Below are positions 46,201 to 55,828 of a stretch of 64,000 nt of DNA, in pieces; the first letter of the stretch is position 1, and the number at the start of each line of letters is the position of its first letter. Source of the stretch: Formosa sp. Hel1_31_208. Lineage in GTDB: Bacteria; Bacteroidota; Bacteroidia; Flavobacteriales; Flavobacteriaceae. The notes under the pieces were generated by a model. It was given only the letters and a program-made list of their open reading frames with translations, was not told the origin of the DNA and did no database searches. The translations under genes were made by a program, and so were the position numbers. The stretch spans positions 1,582,501-1,646,500 of the forward strand of contig NZ_LT629733.1 in the NCBI RefSeq assembly GCF_900104785.1, written 5' to 3'.

Positions 46201-49200
46201 TACTAGGCGCAGTGGTATCTTCTAAGGTAATGATTTGCACAGAAGAAGCTGTGTTAGTTGCATTATCAGTAGCTGTCCAAGTACGTGTTATTGTGTTACC
46301 AGCAGTGACATCTGAGAATGTTACAGCAGGTGCAGCATCACAGTTATCAGTTGCCGTAGCCGCTCCAGTATTTGTAGGATCAGTAGAGGCATCACATTCA
46401 ATAGTGATATCCGCTACATCTGTAATACTAGGCGCAGTGGTATCTTCTAAGGTAATGATTTGCACAGAAGAAGCTGTGTTAGTTGCATTATCAGTAGCTG
46501 TCCAAGTACGTGTTATTGTGTTACCAGCGGTGACATCTGAGAATGTTACAGCAGGTGCAGCATCACAGTTATCAGTTGCCGTAGCCGCTCCAGTATTTGT
46601 AGGATCAGTAGAGGCATCACATTCAATAGTGATATCTGCTACATCTGTAATACTAGGCGCAGTGGTATCTTCTAAGGTAATGATTTGCACAGAAGAAGCT
46701 GTGTTAGTTGCATTATCAGTAGCTGTCCAAGTACGTGTTATTGTGTTACCAGCAGTGACATCTGAGAATGTTACAGCAGGTGCAGCATCACAGTTATCAG
46801 TTGCCGTAGCCGCTCCAGTATTTGTAGGATCAGTAGAGGCATCACATTCAATAGTGATATCTGCTACATCTGTAATACTAGGCGCAGTGGTATCTTCTAA
46901 GGTAATGATTTGCACAGAAGAAGCTGTGTTAGTTGCATTATCAGTAGCTGTCCAAGTACGTGTTATTGTGTTACCAGCGGTGACATCAGAGAATGTTACA
47001 GCAGGTGCAGCATCACAGTTATCAGTTGCCGTAGCCGCTCCAGTATTTGTAGGATCAGTAGAGGCATCACATTCAATAGTGATATCTGCTACATCTGTAA
47101 TACTAGGCGCAGTGGTATCTTCTAAGGTAATGATTTGCACAGAAGAAGCTGTGTTAGTTGCATTATCAGTAGCTGTCCAAGTACGTGTTATTGTGTTACC
47201 AGCGGTGACATCAGAGAATGTTACAGCAGGTGCAGCATCACAGTTATCAGTTGCCGTAGCCGCTCCAGTATTTGTAGGATCAGTAGAGGCATCACATTCA
47301 ATAGTGATATCTGCTACATCTGTAATACTAGGCGCAGTGGTATCTTCTAAGGTAATGATTTGCACAGAAGAAGCTGTGTTAGTTGCATTATCAGTAGCTG
47401 TCCAAGTACGTGTTATTGTGTTACCAGCAGTGACATCAGAGAATGTTACAGCAGGTGCAGCATCACAGTTATCAGTTGCCGTAGCCGCTCCAGTATTTGT
47501 AGGATCAGTAGAGGCATCACATTCAATAGTGATATCTGCTACATCTGTAATACTAGGCGCAGTGGTATCTTCTAAGGTAATGATTTGCACAGAAGAAGCT
47601 GTGTTAGTTGCATTATCAGTAGCTGTCCAAGTACGTGTTATTGTGTTACCAGCAGTGACATCTGAGAATGTTACAGCAGGTGCAGCATCACAGTTATCAG
47701 TTGCCGTAGCCGCTCCAGTATTTGTAGGATCAGTAGAGGCATCACATTCAATAGTGATATCTGCTACATCTGTAATACTAGGCGCAGTGGTATCTTCTAA
47801 GGTAATGATTTGCACAGAAGAAGCTGTGTTAGTTGCATTATCAGTAGCTGTCCAAGTACGTGTTATTGTGTTACCAGCAGTGACATCAGAGAATGTTACA
47901 GCAGGTGCAGCATCACAGTTATCAGTTGCCGTAGCCGCTCCAGTATTTGTAGGATCAGTAGAGGCATCACATTCAATAGTGATATCTGCTACATCTGTAA
48001 TACTAGGCGCAGTGGTATCTTCTAAGGTAATGATTTGCACAGAAGAAGCTGTGTTAGTTGCATTATCAGTAGCTGTCCAAGTACGTGTTATTGTGTTACC
48101 AGCGGTGACATCAGAGAATGTTACAGCAGGTGCAGCATCACAGTTATCAGTTGCCGTAGCCGCTCCAGTATTTGTAGGATCAGTAGAGGCATCACATTCA
48201 ATAGTGATATCTGCTACATCTGTAATACTAGGTGCAGTGGTATCTTCTAAGGTAATGATTTGCACAGAAGAAGCTGTGTTAGTTGCATTATCAGTAGCTG
48301 TCCAAGTACGTGTTATTGTGTTACCAGCAGTGACATCAGAGAATGTTACAGCAGGTGCAGCATCACAGTTATCAGTTGCCGTAGCCGCTCCAGTATTTGT
48401 AGGATCAGTAGAGGCATCACATTCAATAGTGATATCCGCTACATCTGTAATACTAGGCGCAGTGGTATCTTCTAAGGTAATGATTTGCACAGAAGAAGCT
48501 GTGTTAGTTGCATTATCAGTAGCTGTCCAAGTACGTGTTATTGTGTTACCAGCGGTGACATCAGAGAATGTTACAGCAGGTGCAGCATCACAGTTATCAG
48601 TTGCCGTAGCCGCTCCAGTATTTGTAGGATCAGTAGAGGCATCACATTCAATAGTGATATCTGCTACATCTGTAATACTAGGCGCAGTGGTATCTTCTAA
48701 GGTAATGATTTGCACAGAAGAAGCTGTGTTAGTTGCATTATCAGTAGCTGTCCAAGTACGTGTTATTGTGTTACCAGCGGTGACATCAGAGAATGTTACA
48801 GCAGGTGCAGCATCACAGTTATCAGTTGCCGTAGCCGCTCCAGTATTTGTAGGATCAGTAGAGGCATCACATTCAATAGTGATATCTGCTACATCTGCAA
48901 TACTAGGCGCTTGATTATCTAAAACAGTTATAACTATTGGGCAAGGAGTTGCAGGGTTAAAGCCATCATCTGTAGTCCATACAACAGTGGTTTCACCAAT
49001 CGGAAATGGATCATTTATCCCAAGGCCTATTTCTTCATCGCCATTACTATCAAATCGTGTAGCAGTGAATGTAAAACTTGTTGCGCAATTATCTGTAGCA
49101 CTAGGCTGAGGAACAGTTACTGTGGCAGAACATAGTCCAGAATCAATATTTACTGTTATGTTATTTCCGCAATTTATAACTGGCGCAGTGGTATCTTCTA

Positions 49201-52200
49201 AGGTAATGATTTGCACAGAAGAAGCTGTGTTAGTTGCATTATCAGTAGCTGTCCAAGTACGTGTTATTGTGTTACCAGCGGTGACATCTGAGAATGTTAC
49301 AGCAGGTGCAGCATCACAGTTATCAGTTGCCGTAGCCGCTCCAGTATTTGTAGGATCAGTAGAGGCATCACATTCAATAGTGATATCTGCTACATCTGTA
49401 ATACTAGGCGCAGTGGTATCTTCTAAGGTAATGATTTGCACAGAAGAAGCTGTGTTAGTTGCATTATCAGTAGCTGTCCAAGTACGTGTTATTGTGTTAC
49501 CAGCAGTGACATCAGAGAATGTTACAGCAGGTGCAGCATCACAGTTATCAGTTGCCGTAGCCGCTCCAGTATTTGTAGGATCAGTAGAGGCATCACATTC
49601 AATAGTGATATCCGCTACATCTGTAATACTAGGCGCAGTGGTATCTTCTAAGGTAATGATTTGCACAGAAGAAGCTGTGTTAGTTGCATTATCAGTAGCT
49701 GTCCAAGTACGTGTTATTGTGTTACCAGCAGTGACATCAGAGAATGTTACAGCAGGTGCAGCATCACAGTTATCAGTTGCCGTAGCCGCTCCAGTATTTG
49801 TAGGATCAGTAGAGGCATCACATTCAATAGTGATATCTGCTACATCTGTAATACTAGGCGCAGTGGTATCTTCTAAGGTAATGATTTGCACAGAAGAAGC
49901 TGTGTTAGTTGCATTATCAGTAGCTGTCCAAGTACGTGTTATTGTGTTACCAGCGGTGACATCAGAGAATGTTACAGCAGGTGCAGCATCACAGTTATCA
50001 GTTGCCGTAGCCGCTCCAGTATTTGTAGGATCAGTAGAGGCATCACATTCAATAGTGATATCTGCTACATCTGTAATACTAGGTGCAGTGGTATCTTCTA
50101 AGGTAATGATTTGCACAGAAGAAGCTGTGTTAGTTGCATTATCAGTAGCTGTCCAAGTACGTGTTATTGTGTTACCAGCAGTGACATCAGAGAATGTTAC
50201 AGCAGGTGCAGCATCACAGTTATCAGTTGCCGTAGCCGCTCCAGTATTTGTAGGATCAGTAGAGGCATCACATTCAATAGTGATATCCGCTACATCTGTA
50301 ATACTAGGCGCAGTGGTATCTTCTAAGGTAATGATTTGCACAGAAGAAGCTGTGTTAGTTGCATTATCAGTAGCTGTCCAAGTACGTGTTATTGTGTTAC
50401 CAGCGGTGACATCAGAGAATGTTACAGCAGGTGCAGCATCACAGTTATCAGTTGCCGTAGCCGCTCCAGTATTTGTAGGATCAGTAGAGGCATCACATTC
50501 AATAGTGATATCTGCTACATCTGTAATACTAGGCGCAGTGGTATCTTCTAAGGTAATGATTTGCACAGAAGAAGCTGTGTTAGTTGCATTATCAGTAGCT
50601 GTCCAAGTACGTGTTATTGTGTTACCAGCGGTGACATCAGAGAATGTTACAGCAGGTGCAGCATCACAGTTATCAGTTGCCGTAGCCGCTCCAGTATTTG
50701 TAGGATCAGTAGAGGCATCACATTCAATAGTGATATCTGCTACATCTGCAATACTAGGCGCTTGATTATCTAAAACAGTTATAACTATTGGGCAAGGAGT
50801 TGCAGGGTTAAAGCCATCATCTGTAGTCCATACAACAGTGGTTTCACCAATCGGAAATGGATCATTTATCCCAAGGCCTATTTCTTCATCGCCATTACTA
50901 TCAAATCGTGTAGCAGTGAATGTAAAACTTGTTGCGCAATTATCTGTAGCACTAGGCTGAGGAACAGTTACTGTGGCAGAACATAGTCCAGAATCAATAT
51001 TTACTGTTATGTTATTTCCACAATTTATAACTGGTGCAGTGGTATCTTCTAAGGTAATGATTTGCACAGAAGAAGCCGTGTTAGTTGCATTATCAGTAGC
51101 TGTCCAAGTACGTGTTATTGTGTTACCAGCAGTGACATCAGAGAATGTTACAGCAGGTGCAGCATCACAGTTATCAGTTGCCGTAGCCGCTCCAGTATTT
51201 GTAGGATCAGTAGAGGCATCACATTCAATAGTGATATCCGCTACATCTGTAATACTAGGTGCTTGATTATCTAAAACAGTTATAACTATTGGGCAAGGAG
51301 TTGCAGGGTTAAAGCCATCATCTGTAGTCCATACAACAGTGGTTTCACCAATCGGAAATGGATCATTTATCCCAAGGCCTATTTCTTCATCGCCATTACT
51401 ATCAAATCGTGTAGCAGTGAATGTAAAACTTGTTGCGCAATTATCTGTAGCACTAGGCTGAGGAACAGTTACTGTGGCAGAACATAGTCCAGAATCAATA
51501 TTTACTGTTATGTTATTTCCACAATTTATAACTGGTGCAGTGGTATCTTCTAAGGTAATGATTTGCACAGAAGAAGCCGTGTTAGTTGCATTATCAGTAG
51601 CTGTCCAAGTACGTGTTATTGTGTTACCAGCAGTGACATCTGAGAATGTAACAGCAGGTGCAGCATCACAGTTATCAGTTGCCGTAGCCGCTCCAGTATT
51701 TGTAGGATCAGTAGAGGCATCACATTCAATAGTGATATCCGCTACATCTGTAATACTAGGCGCAGTGGTATCTTCTATAGTGACAACAGCAACACATGTA
51801 TCAGTGTTTCCACTGGTGTCCGTTACTGTTAAAGTCACGTTGTTTGTTCCAATGTTTAAACATGTAAAACTAGTTTGCGATGCTGATATTGAAGCTACAC
51901 CACAATTATCGGAGGAGCCATTATTAATTTGCGACGCTGTAATTGAAATATTACCACCATTATCTAATTGTACCGTTATATTTTGGCATACAGCTATAGG
52001 ATCTTGATTATCAACAACAACATTTACATTAAATGAAGCCGTATTAATATTACCTGAGTCATCGGTTACTGAGTAGCTAATTATGGTCGTTCCATTAGGA
52101 AAAATATCGCCACTATTAAGTCCAGTACCATCTGTTCTGGTTACTGTTAGTGTTGTATCACAATTGTCGGTGGCTGTAGGATCTGTCCATGTAGGTTGAT

Positions 52201-55200
52201 TATTTCCACAGGTTAATGAAATGTTACCAGGTACATTTACGAATTCTGGATCGACCTGATCTTGAACTGTAACTGTAGCGATACATATATCTGTTTGATT
52301 GTCTATGTCGGTTACTGTTAAAGTCACATCTACTGGTGTGCCGATGTTAGTACAATCAAATGTATTGATATCAATACTGAAATTAGTAATGGCAACATCA
52401 TCTGTTGATCCACCGTCTACATCAGTTGCAACAATTGTTGCATTTCCAGTATTATCAAGTTGAACAGTAATATTTTGACATACCGCAGTTGGTGGCGCTG
52501 AGCCTGTTATTTCATCTGAGGTGATGCTAAAATTGTCAATTGATATATCTCCTTGCCAACCAGTGCCAGCATCTGAGCTAGTAACAGCAGTAAATCTAAG
52601 TTTAATGATTGAATTGTCATAAGCGCTTAAATCAACATTTTGTGTTTTCCATGGATCTGTATGACCCGTATTTTGTTGACCAGATAGGGTGTAAGCATTT
52701 AATGGACTATAATTTGCGCCATTGTCTAAACTTACCTCGACGAACAAATCACCTGTAAATCCGCCAAACATATGATAGTCAAATGCAAGCGCAGCATTTT
52801 CTCTACCGCTAAAATCAAGACACGGACTTAAAAGTCGGGCAGTTTTAGTTGGGAAATTTGGATTTGAGGCTTCAATGAATAGAAAGTAGCTTCCGTCAGC
52901 GGCGAGAGAAGGACCTGTGTTAGCTGAAGGTGTTGAGTTTCCGTCACCTTCTTCTATTTTATTGGTCCAATTAAAATCATCACCAGTATCGTTTGTCCAT
53001 AGACCGAAAGTGTTTTCAAAGCTTTCAGAATAAGGGAATGTACTTATGGCAGTTCCTGTACAAGGAACCGTCGCTAATGTTGTGAAATTTTCAATAGTTG
53101 AATAAGATGAAGTTGATGTTGCACATCGTGTTCTTACCTGAACATCGTAATCGGTTAATGGGCTTAATCCTGATATTTGATATGAATTTGTAGGAATATC
53201 GGTAATTGTAGTCCATGCTCCAGCACCAGAACCAGTTACTCTATATCTGATATCATAGGTAGCAGAGGGAACTTCATCCCAATCTACTTGTGCTGTGATT
53301 GATGTAATATTGGTGATGCCAATATTAGTTGGTGTAGTGGTTAGACATGGGATTTGCACACTAATAATTTTAAAATCATCAATAAAAAATCCATCATTTG
53401 TTGTGGTATAATTTTCATTAACATTGAGTGCATCTGTTCTAAATCTGAATCGGATTCTAACATCATTTGAGCTAAGTAAGGATGCGTAGGTATTGTCAAT
53501 AACAATTTCTTCCATTACCCAATTATCCATGCGGTCTCCATCGTAAATTTGTCCGGAACTATTCGCTTGGAAGTTTGCATAGGTTCCACTTTTGTTATCA
53601 TGACCTGTTGTAGAACTTGTTGCATTAGGCTTGGTGTAATTACCACATAGTGATATCCAGCTAGAACCTCCGTCTGGAGACCCTAAGATTTCTACAAAGT
53701 CATAATTTCTTTCAATATCCCATTTCGAATAAAATTGAATAAGCACTTCATTAGAATTTGAGAAATCATAAGAATTTGTTGTTGTTAATGTTTTTGTTGC
53801 ATTAGTAGAATAGGTCCCTGTACTCAAGGCATCGGTTCCTGAATAGGCATCAGATGACGTATTGTTCCATCCACCAACTTGCGTCCAACCAGTTAATCCA
53901 GTGGCATCAGGATCATGATCAAATAAAAGGGTTGGTTGGTAGTACTTCTCATAATTTGCTTCATAAATGACACCATCATCATTTGATAAGGTCACATTGT
54001 ATTCTATCTTTTCATTAGCAGTTATTGCCGGATTTAACTGCATTGTAGCTGTTACGGTACGTTGGTTTTGATTTGAAGGAATCGTTGTTGTTTGAATTGG
54101 AATTCCTGATTCAGTAGGCGGTGAACTAATACTTACAATATTTGAAGATATTGGTGTTACCGTTACAGTAAAGTCACTAGGAGTTTGTCCGATACGTTCT
54201 ATACCGAAATCTAAATCCACATTGGATGTTGTTGAGATATTACTTTGTGTCAAGTCGTGCAGTTTCGCATATTTCCCTCCGTAATATGCGGTTCCTAAGG
54301 AAATACGCATGGATTGCTTGGCGATAGGAACAATCGTAGAAGGGGTAGGCCAGAATCCTTGTCCGCCATGTTCTGGAGTTGTAGCAATAATACCTTGACC
54401 AGAACCTGTGGAACCATTATTGTCTGGGGCACCACCCATCATCCAATCATCAGGCAAACCATTAGATTCATAAAAAATTGTGGCTCCATATAGATAACGA
54501 TTATATCTTGTCATTTCTTCATGCCATCTGTAGTATTCATCCTCACGATCTGTGGCTTGAGTAGGTATACCTCCATATGGGTGGGGAACGGAGTTGGCAT
54601 AAGAGTGGTTCCAAACACCTGATTTAATAGACCTGCTTGTAATGAAATCAACCATAATTTGTGTCTCCGGTTCAGACTCAGGAGCTGGTCCTCTATAATT
54701 AGATGCAGTTTGGGTTCCTGAAGAACCTATATTATTGAATCCCCAGAAATAATCAAAATTCCTATTTAAATCTACTCCTCTATTTGTTCCTGTTCCTCCT
54801 GTATTTGGTCTTAGATTTTTACGTTGTAAACCACCACCACTAGGAGCAATAGTTTCATTCCAACGTAATCCATCAGGATTGACAACAGGAACGAAATACA
54901 ATTCATTATTATCTACTAATTCTTGAATTGCAGGATCTGTATCATAGTTTTCTATGATGTACCACATGAAGTAGATGTTGTTCATTAATGCACTAACTTC
55001 TCTAGAGTGAATCATAGAAGTAAATAGCATTTGTGGTTTTGAACCTTCAGGTGCCGTACTTTGATTACCTGTAATTCTAACATACCAAATAGTCTCAGGA
55101 TCCCATCGTGTAGAACCTACACCTGAATAGGTAGCAGGACCATTATTTTGTTGGTTTACAAAATTGTTTGTAGGATTACCCCAAGTTTTTTGACCTGTAG

Positions 55201-55756
55201 ACGAAGCATTTGCTTTTTGTGAAACAATATCCAAACCATTGGTTTGAGAATAGGTATACATGTCATCTAACTCCGATTTCATTTCACTGTATCGTAAACA
55301 GCCAGCCATGGTACCTAAATTGAAATTTTGTGGCTCCACAAAATCTATTTCGTCGCATCCAGTATATTGTATGATGTTATCCATAAGAACGCTTGAAATA
55401 GAAGATCTTTGAGCAGCATTTGCTCGTGCACTTGCTTTAGCAGCTTCAAGTTGTGCATTAGCTATAGGCAGATTTCTTTCGGCCCTTTTAGAATAAAACT
55501 GTTGTAAGTCATCAATTTCAATCGTAAAGTTGATGTTGTTTTGTCTTAAACTATTAATTTCGGTTTCAGACAATTCTATGATAAGATCTTCACCTTCATG
55601 CTTTGCTCCACATGATAAGTCTATACCTTGTAATGCAATATTTTGAATAGTACGCTCACTAGGATTAGTAATTTTAACTCTAGAGTTTTTGTCTTGGGCA
55701 AAGGAAGATTGTACTATTAATAATAATAGCACAATTAAGCAGGTAATTTTTCTCAT
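43220..55756 (-). CDS. Giant T9SS surface protein: M14 zinc carboxypeptidase on a 31-repeat stalk
   Basis: This 4178-residue exported protein has a signal peptide (1-20). An M14 carboxypeptidase domain (about 120-480) carries zinc ligands H250, E253 (HSRE) and H384 (NHSY), the substrate motif DLNRNF with R332, and the likely catalytic E462 in TPEHGG. Then follow a beta-sandwich, an FnIII domain (about 805-890), a MAM-like jelly roll (about 899-1084) and HYR/Ig-like domains (about 1089-1331). Residues 1332-3932 are 31 copies of a 75-residue HYR-like unit with three 92-residue spacers. The end holds more HYR-like domains and a T9SS sorting domain (about 4099-4178). Each 75-residue unit has two Cys, probably one disulfide. 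The likely picture is a peptidase held away from the cell on a long stalk. Confidence 0.93.
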   Translation of the reverse strand: MRKITCLIVLLLLIVQSSFAQDKNSRVKITNPSERTIQNIALQGIDLSCGAKHEGEDLIIELSETEINSLRQNNINFTIEIDDLQQFYSKRAERNLPIANAQLEAAKASARANAAQRSSISSVLMDNIIQYTGCDEIDFVEPQNFNLGTMAGCLRYSEMKSELDDMYTYSQTNGLDIVSQKANASSTGQKTWGNPTNNFVNQQNNGPATYSGVGSTRWDPETIWYVRITGNQSTAPEGSKPQMLFTSMIHSREVSALMNNIYFMWYIIENYDTDPAIQELVDNNELYFVPVVNPDGLRWNETIAPSGGGLQRKNLRPNTGGTGTNRGVDLNRNFDYFWGFNNIGSSGTQTASNYRGPAPESEPETQIMVDFITSRSIKSGVWNHSYANSVPHPYGGIPTQATDREDEYYRWHEEMTRYNRYLYGATIFYESNGLPDDWMMGGAPDNNGSTGSGQGIIATTPEHGGQGFWPTPSTIVPIAKQSMRISLGTAYYGGKYAKLHDLTQSNISTTSNVDLDFGIERIGQTPSDFTVTVTPISSNIVSISSPPTESGIPIQTTTIPSNQNQRTVTATMQLNPAITANEKIEYNVTLSNDDGVIYEANYEKYYQPTLLFDHDPDATGLTGWTQVGGWNNTSSDAYSGTDALSTGTYSTNATKTLTTTNSYDFSNSNEVLIQFYSKWDIERNYDFVEILGSPDGGSSWISLCGNYTKPNATSSTTGHDNKSGTYANFQANSSGQIYDGDRMDNWVMEEIVIDNTYASLLSSNDVRIRFRFRTDALNVNENYTTTNDGFFIDDFKIISVQIPCLTTTPTNIGITNITSITAQVDWDEVPSATYDIRYRVTGSGAGAWTTITDIPTNSYQISGLSPLTDYDVQVRTRCATSTSSYSTIENFTTLATVPCTGTAISTFPYSESFENTFGLWTNDTGDDFNWTNKIEEGDGNSTPSANTGPSLAADGSYFLFIEASNPNFPTKTARLLSPCLDFSGRENAALAFDYHMFGGFTGDLFVEVSLDNGANYSPLNAYTLSGQQNTGHTDPWKTQNVDLSAYDNSIIKLRFTAVTSSDAGTGWQGDISIDNFSITSDEITGSAPPTAVCQNITVQLDNTGNATIVATDVDGGSTDDVAITNFSIDINTFDCTNIGTPVDVTLTVTDIDNQTDICIATVTVQDQVDPEFVNVPGNISLTCGNNQPTWTDPTATDNCDTTLTVTRTDGTGLNSGDIFPNGTTIISYSVTDDSGNINTASFNVNVVVDNQDPIAVCQNITVQLDNGGNISITASQINNGSSDNCGVASISASQTSFTCLNIGTNNVTLTVTDTSGNTDTCVAVVTIEDTTAPSITDVADITIECDASTDPTNTGAATATDNCDAAPAVTFSDVTAGNTITRTWTATDNATNTASSVQIITLEDTTAPVINCGNNITVNIDSGLCSATVTVPQPSATDNCATSFTFTATRFDSNGDEEIGLGINDPFPIGETTVVWTTDDGFNPATPCPIVITVLDNQAPSITDVADITIECDASTDPTNTGAATATDNCDAAPAVTFSDVTAGNTITRTWTATDNATNTASSVQIITLEDTTAPVINCGNNITVNIDSGLCSATVTVPQPSATDNCATSFTFTATRFDSNGDEEIGLGINDPFPIGETTVVWTTDDGFNPATPCPIVITVLDNQAPSIADVADITIECDASTDPTNTGAATATDNCDAAPAVTFSDVTAGNTITRTWTATDNATNTASSVQIITLEDTTAPSITDVADITIECDASTDPTNTGAATATDNCDAAPAVTFSDVTAGNTITRTWTATDNATNTASSVQIITLEDTTAPSITDVADITIECDASTDPTNTGAATATDNCDAAPAVTFSDVTAGNTITRTWTATDNATNTASSVQIITLEDTTAPSITDVADITIECDASTDPTNTGAATATDNCDAAPAVTFSDVTAGNTITRTWTATDNATNTASSVQIITLEDTTAPSITDVADITIECDASTDPTNTGAATATDNCDAAPAVTFSDVTAGNTITRTWTATDNATNTASSVQIITLEDTTAPSITDVADITIECDASTDPTNTGAATATDNCDAAPAVTFSDVTAGNTITRTWTATDNATNTASSVQIITLEDTTAPSITDVADITIECDASTDPTNTGAATATDNCDAAPAVTFSDVTAGNTITRTWTATDNATNTASSVQIITLEDTTAPVINCGNNITVNIDSGLCSATVTVPQPSATDNCATSFTFTATRFDSNGDEEIGLGINDPFPIGETTVVWTTDDGFNPATPCPIVITVLDNQAPSIADVADITIECDASTDPTNTGAATATDNCDAAPAVTFSDVTAGNTITRTWTATDNATNTASSVQIITLEDTTAPSITDVADITIECDASTDPTNTGAATATDNCDAAPAVTFSDVTAGNTITRTWTATDNATNTASSVQIITLEDTTAPSITDVADITIECDASTDPTNTGAATATDNCDAAPAVTFSDVTAGNTITRTWTATDNATNTASSVQIITLEDTTAPSITDVADITIECDASTDPTNTGAATATDNCDAAPAVTFSDVTAGNTITRTWTATDNATNTASSVQIITLEDTTAPSITDVADITIECDASTDPTNTGAATATDNCDAAPAVTFSDVTAGNTITRTWTATDNATNTASSVQIITLEDTTAPSITDVADITIECDASTDPTNTGAATATDNCDAAPAVTFSDVTAGNTITRTWTATDNATNTASSVQIITLEDTTAPSITDVADITIECDASTDPTNTGAATATDNCDAAPAVTFSDVTAGNTITRTWTATDNATNTASSVQIITLEDTTAPSITDVADITIECDASTDPTNTGAATATDNCDAAPAVTFSDVTAGNTITRTWTATDNATNTASSVQIITLEDTTAPSITDVADITIECDASTDPTNTGAATATDNCDAAPAVTFSDVTAGNTITRTWTATDNATNTASSVQIITLEDTTAPSITDVADITIECDASTDPTNTGAATATDNCDAAPAVTFSDVTAGNTITRTWTATDNATNTASSVQIITLEDTTAPSITDVADITIECDASTDPTNTGAATATDNCDAAPAVTFSDVTAGNTITRTWTATDNATNTASSVQIITLEDTTAPSITDVADITIECDASTDPTNTGAATATDNCDAAPAVTFSDVTAGNTITRTWTATDNATNTASSVQIITLEDTTAPSIADVADITIECDASTDPTNTGAATATDNCDAAPAVTFSDVTAGNTITRTWTATDNATNTASSVQIITLEDTTAPSITDVADITIECDASTDPTNTGAATATDNCDAAPAVTFSDVTAGNTITRTWTATDNATNTASSVQIITLEDTTAPSITDVADITIECDASTDPTNTGAATATDNCDAAPAVTFSDVTAGNTITRTWTATDNATNTASSVQIITLEDTTAPSITDVADITIECDASTDPTNTGAATATDNCDAAPAVTFSDVTAGNTITRTWTATDNATNTASSVQIITLEDTTAPSITDVADITIECDASTDPTNTGAATATDNCDAAPAVTFSDVTAGNTITRTWTATDNATNTASSVQIITLEDTTAPSITDVADITIECDASTDPTNTGAATATDNCDAAPAVTFSDVTAGNTITRTWTATDNATNTASSVQIITLEDTTAPSITDVADITIECDASTDPTNTGAATATDNCDAAPAVTFSDVTAGNTITRTWTATDNATNTASSVQIITLEDTTAPSITDVADITIECDASTDPTNTGAATATDNCDAAPAVTFSDVTAGNTITRTWTATDNATNTASSVQIITLEDTTAPSITDVADITIECDASTDPTNTGAATATDNCDAAPAVTFSDVTAGNTITRTWTATDNATNTASSVQIITLEDTTAPSITDVADITIECDASTDPTNTGAATATDNCDAAPAVTFSDVTAGNTITRTWTATDNATNTASSVQIITLEDTTAPTPNVINLTDISAECEVTSLTSPTAIDNCSGTVIVTNNATLPITSTTVVIWTYDDGNGNTVTQNQNVIINDVIAPICATQDISIELDGTGNATITPDQIDNGSSDNCSIASISVSPSSFTTSNLGTNSVTLTVTDSNGNSSDCTAIVTVTEETLSIGEVTNRDITIQPNPFNTSIKITLPLSLNGSAFNINIYDLNGRVVYKKTKSSIEGSIIINDLDRLEEAPYFIKISNTTSGIEVIKKLIKF
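43961..48910 (-). repeat. Tandem array 1: 22 copies of a 225-bp coding repeat
   Basis: Twenty-two head-to-tail 225-bp units encode the 75-residue HYR-like domain. Units differ at only a few positions. Units 5-10 (44861-46210) and units 17-22 (47561-48910) carry the same series of variants, so a 1350-bp block occurs twice, 2700 bp apart. The first four units alternate two forms in a two-unit period. The array is inside one open reading frame and is not CRISPR-like. Confidence 0.97.
48911..49186 (-). repeat. 276-bp spacer module, copy 1
   Basis: This in-frame 92-residue HYR-type module contains INCGNNITVNIDSGLCSAT and NGDEEIGLGINDPFPIGETT. Two further near-identical copies occur at 50762 and 51263. 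It separates array 1 from array 2. Confidence 0.95.
49187..50761 (-). repeat. Tandem array 2: 7 copies of the 225-bp repeat
   Basis: Seven 225-bp units are present. The last five (49637-50761) carry the same variant series as units 6-10 and 18-22 of array 1, so this 1125-bp block occurs three times in the gene. Confidence 0.97.
50762..51037 (-). repeat. 276-bp spacer module, copy 2
   Basis: This is almost identical to copy 1 (CCACAATTTATAACTGGTGC in place of CCGCAATTTATAACTGGCGC at one end) and matches copy 3 in that segment. Confidence 0.95.
51038..51262 (-). repeat. Single 225-bp repeat between two spacer modules
   Basis: This one unit has the variant GAAGCCGTG found otherwise only in the unit at 51539. 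With the adjacent spacer it makes a composite 501-bp period (51038 to 51539). Confidence 0.95.
51263..51538 (-). repeat. 276-bp spacer module, copy 3
   Basis: This is the third near-identical 92-residue HYR module and the most N-terminal copy in the protein. Confidence 0.95.
51539..51763 (-). repeat. Most N-terminal 225-bp repeat unit
   Basis: This unit carries a private synonymous change (AATGTAACA in place of AATGTTACA on the plus strand) and the GAAGCCGTG variant. It directly follows unrelated HYR domains in the protein and may be closest to the ancestral unit. Confidence 0.93.
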
Positions 55757-55828
55757 TAGTTTGGGGTTTAATGATTTTTTATCGATTAATTAGGGTGCTA
55801 AGATATTACTTTATTTCAATTTCACTCC

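Noticed and set aside
43962-48914. A 1650-codon open frame on the plus strand across the repeat array
   Set aside because: It is antisense to the repeats. Because the 225-bp unit is a multiple of three, one stop-free frame is copied 22 times. The minus-strand frame has the domain structure, signal peptide and sorting domain.
49122-50765. A 547-codon plus-strand frame over the second repeat array
   Set aside because: Same cause: an antisense shadow of the tandem units and the spacer module.
43985-51274. A series of identical 70-71-codon plus-strand frames rich in Cys, Ser and Arg
   Set aside because: They recur once per 225-bp repeat in another antisense frame and have no independent start signals.
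43961-51763. CRISPR array or satellite DNA
   Set aside because: The units are 225 bp, contiguous, without spacers of unique sequence, and lie in one open reading frame with synonymous variation.
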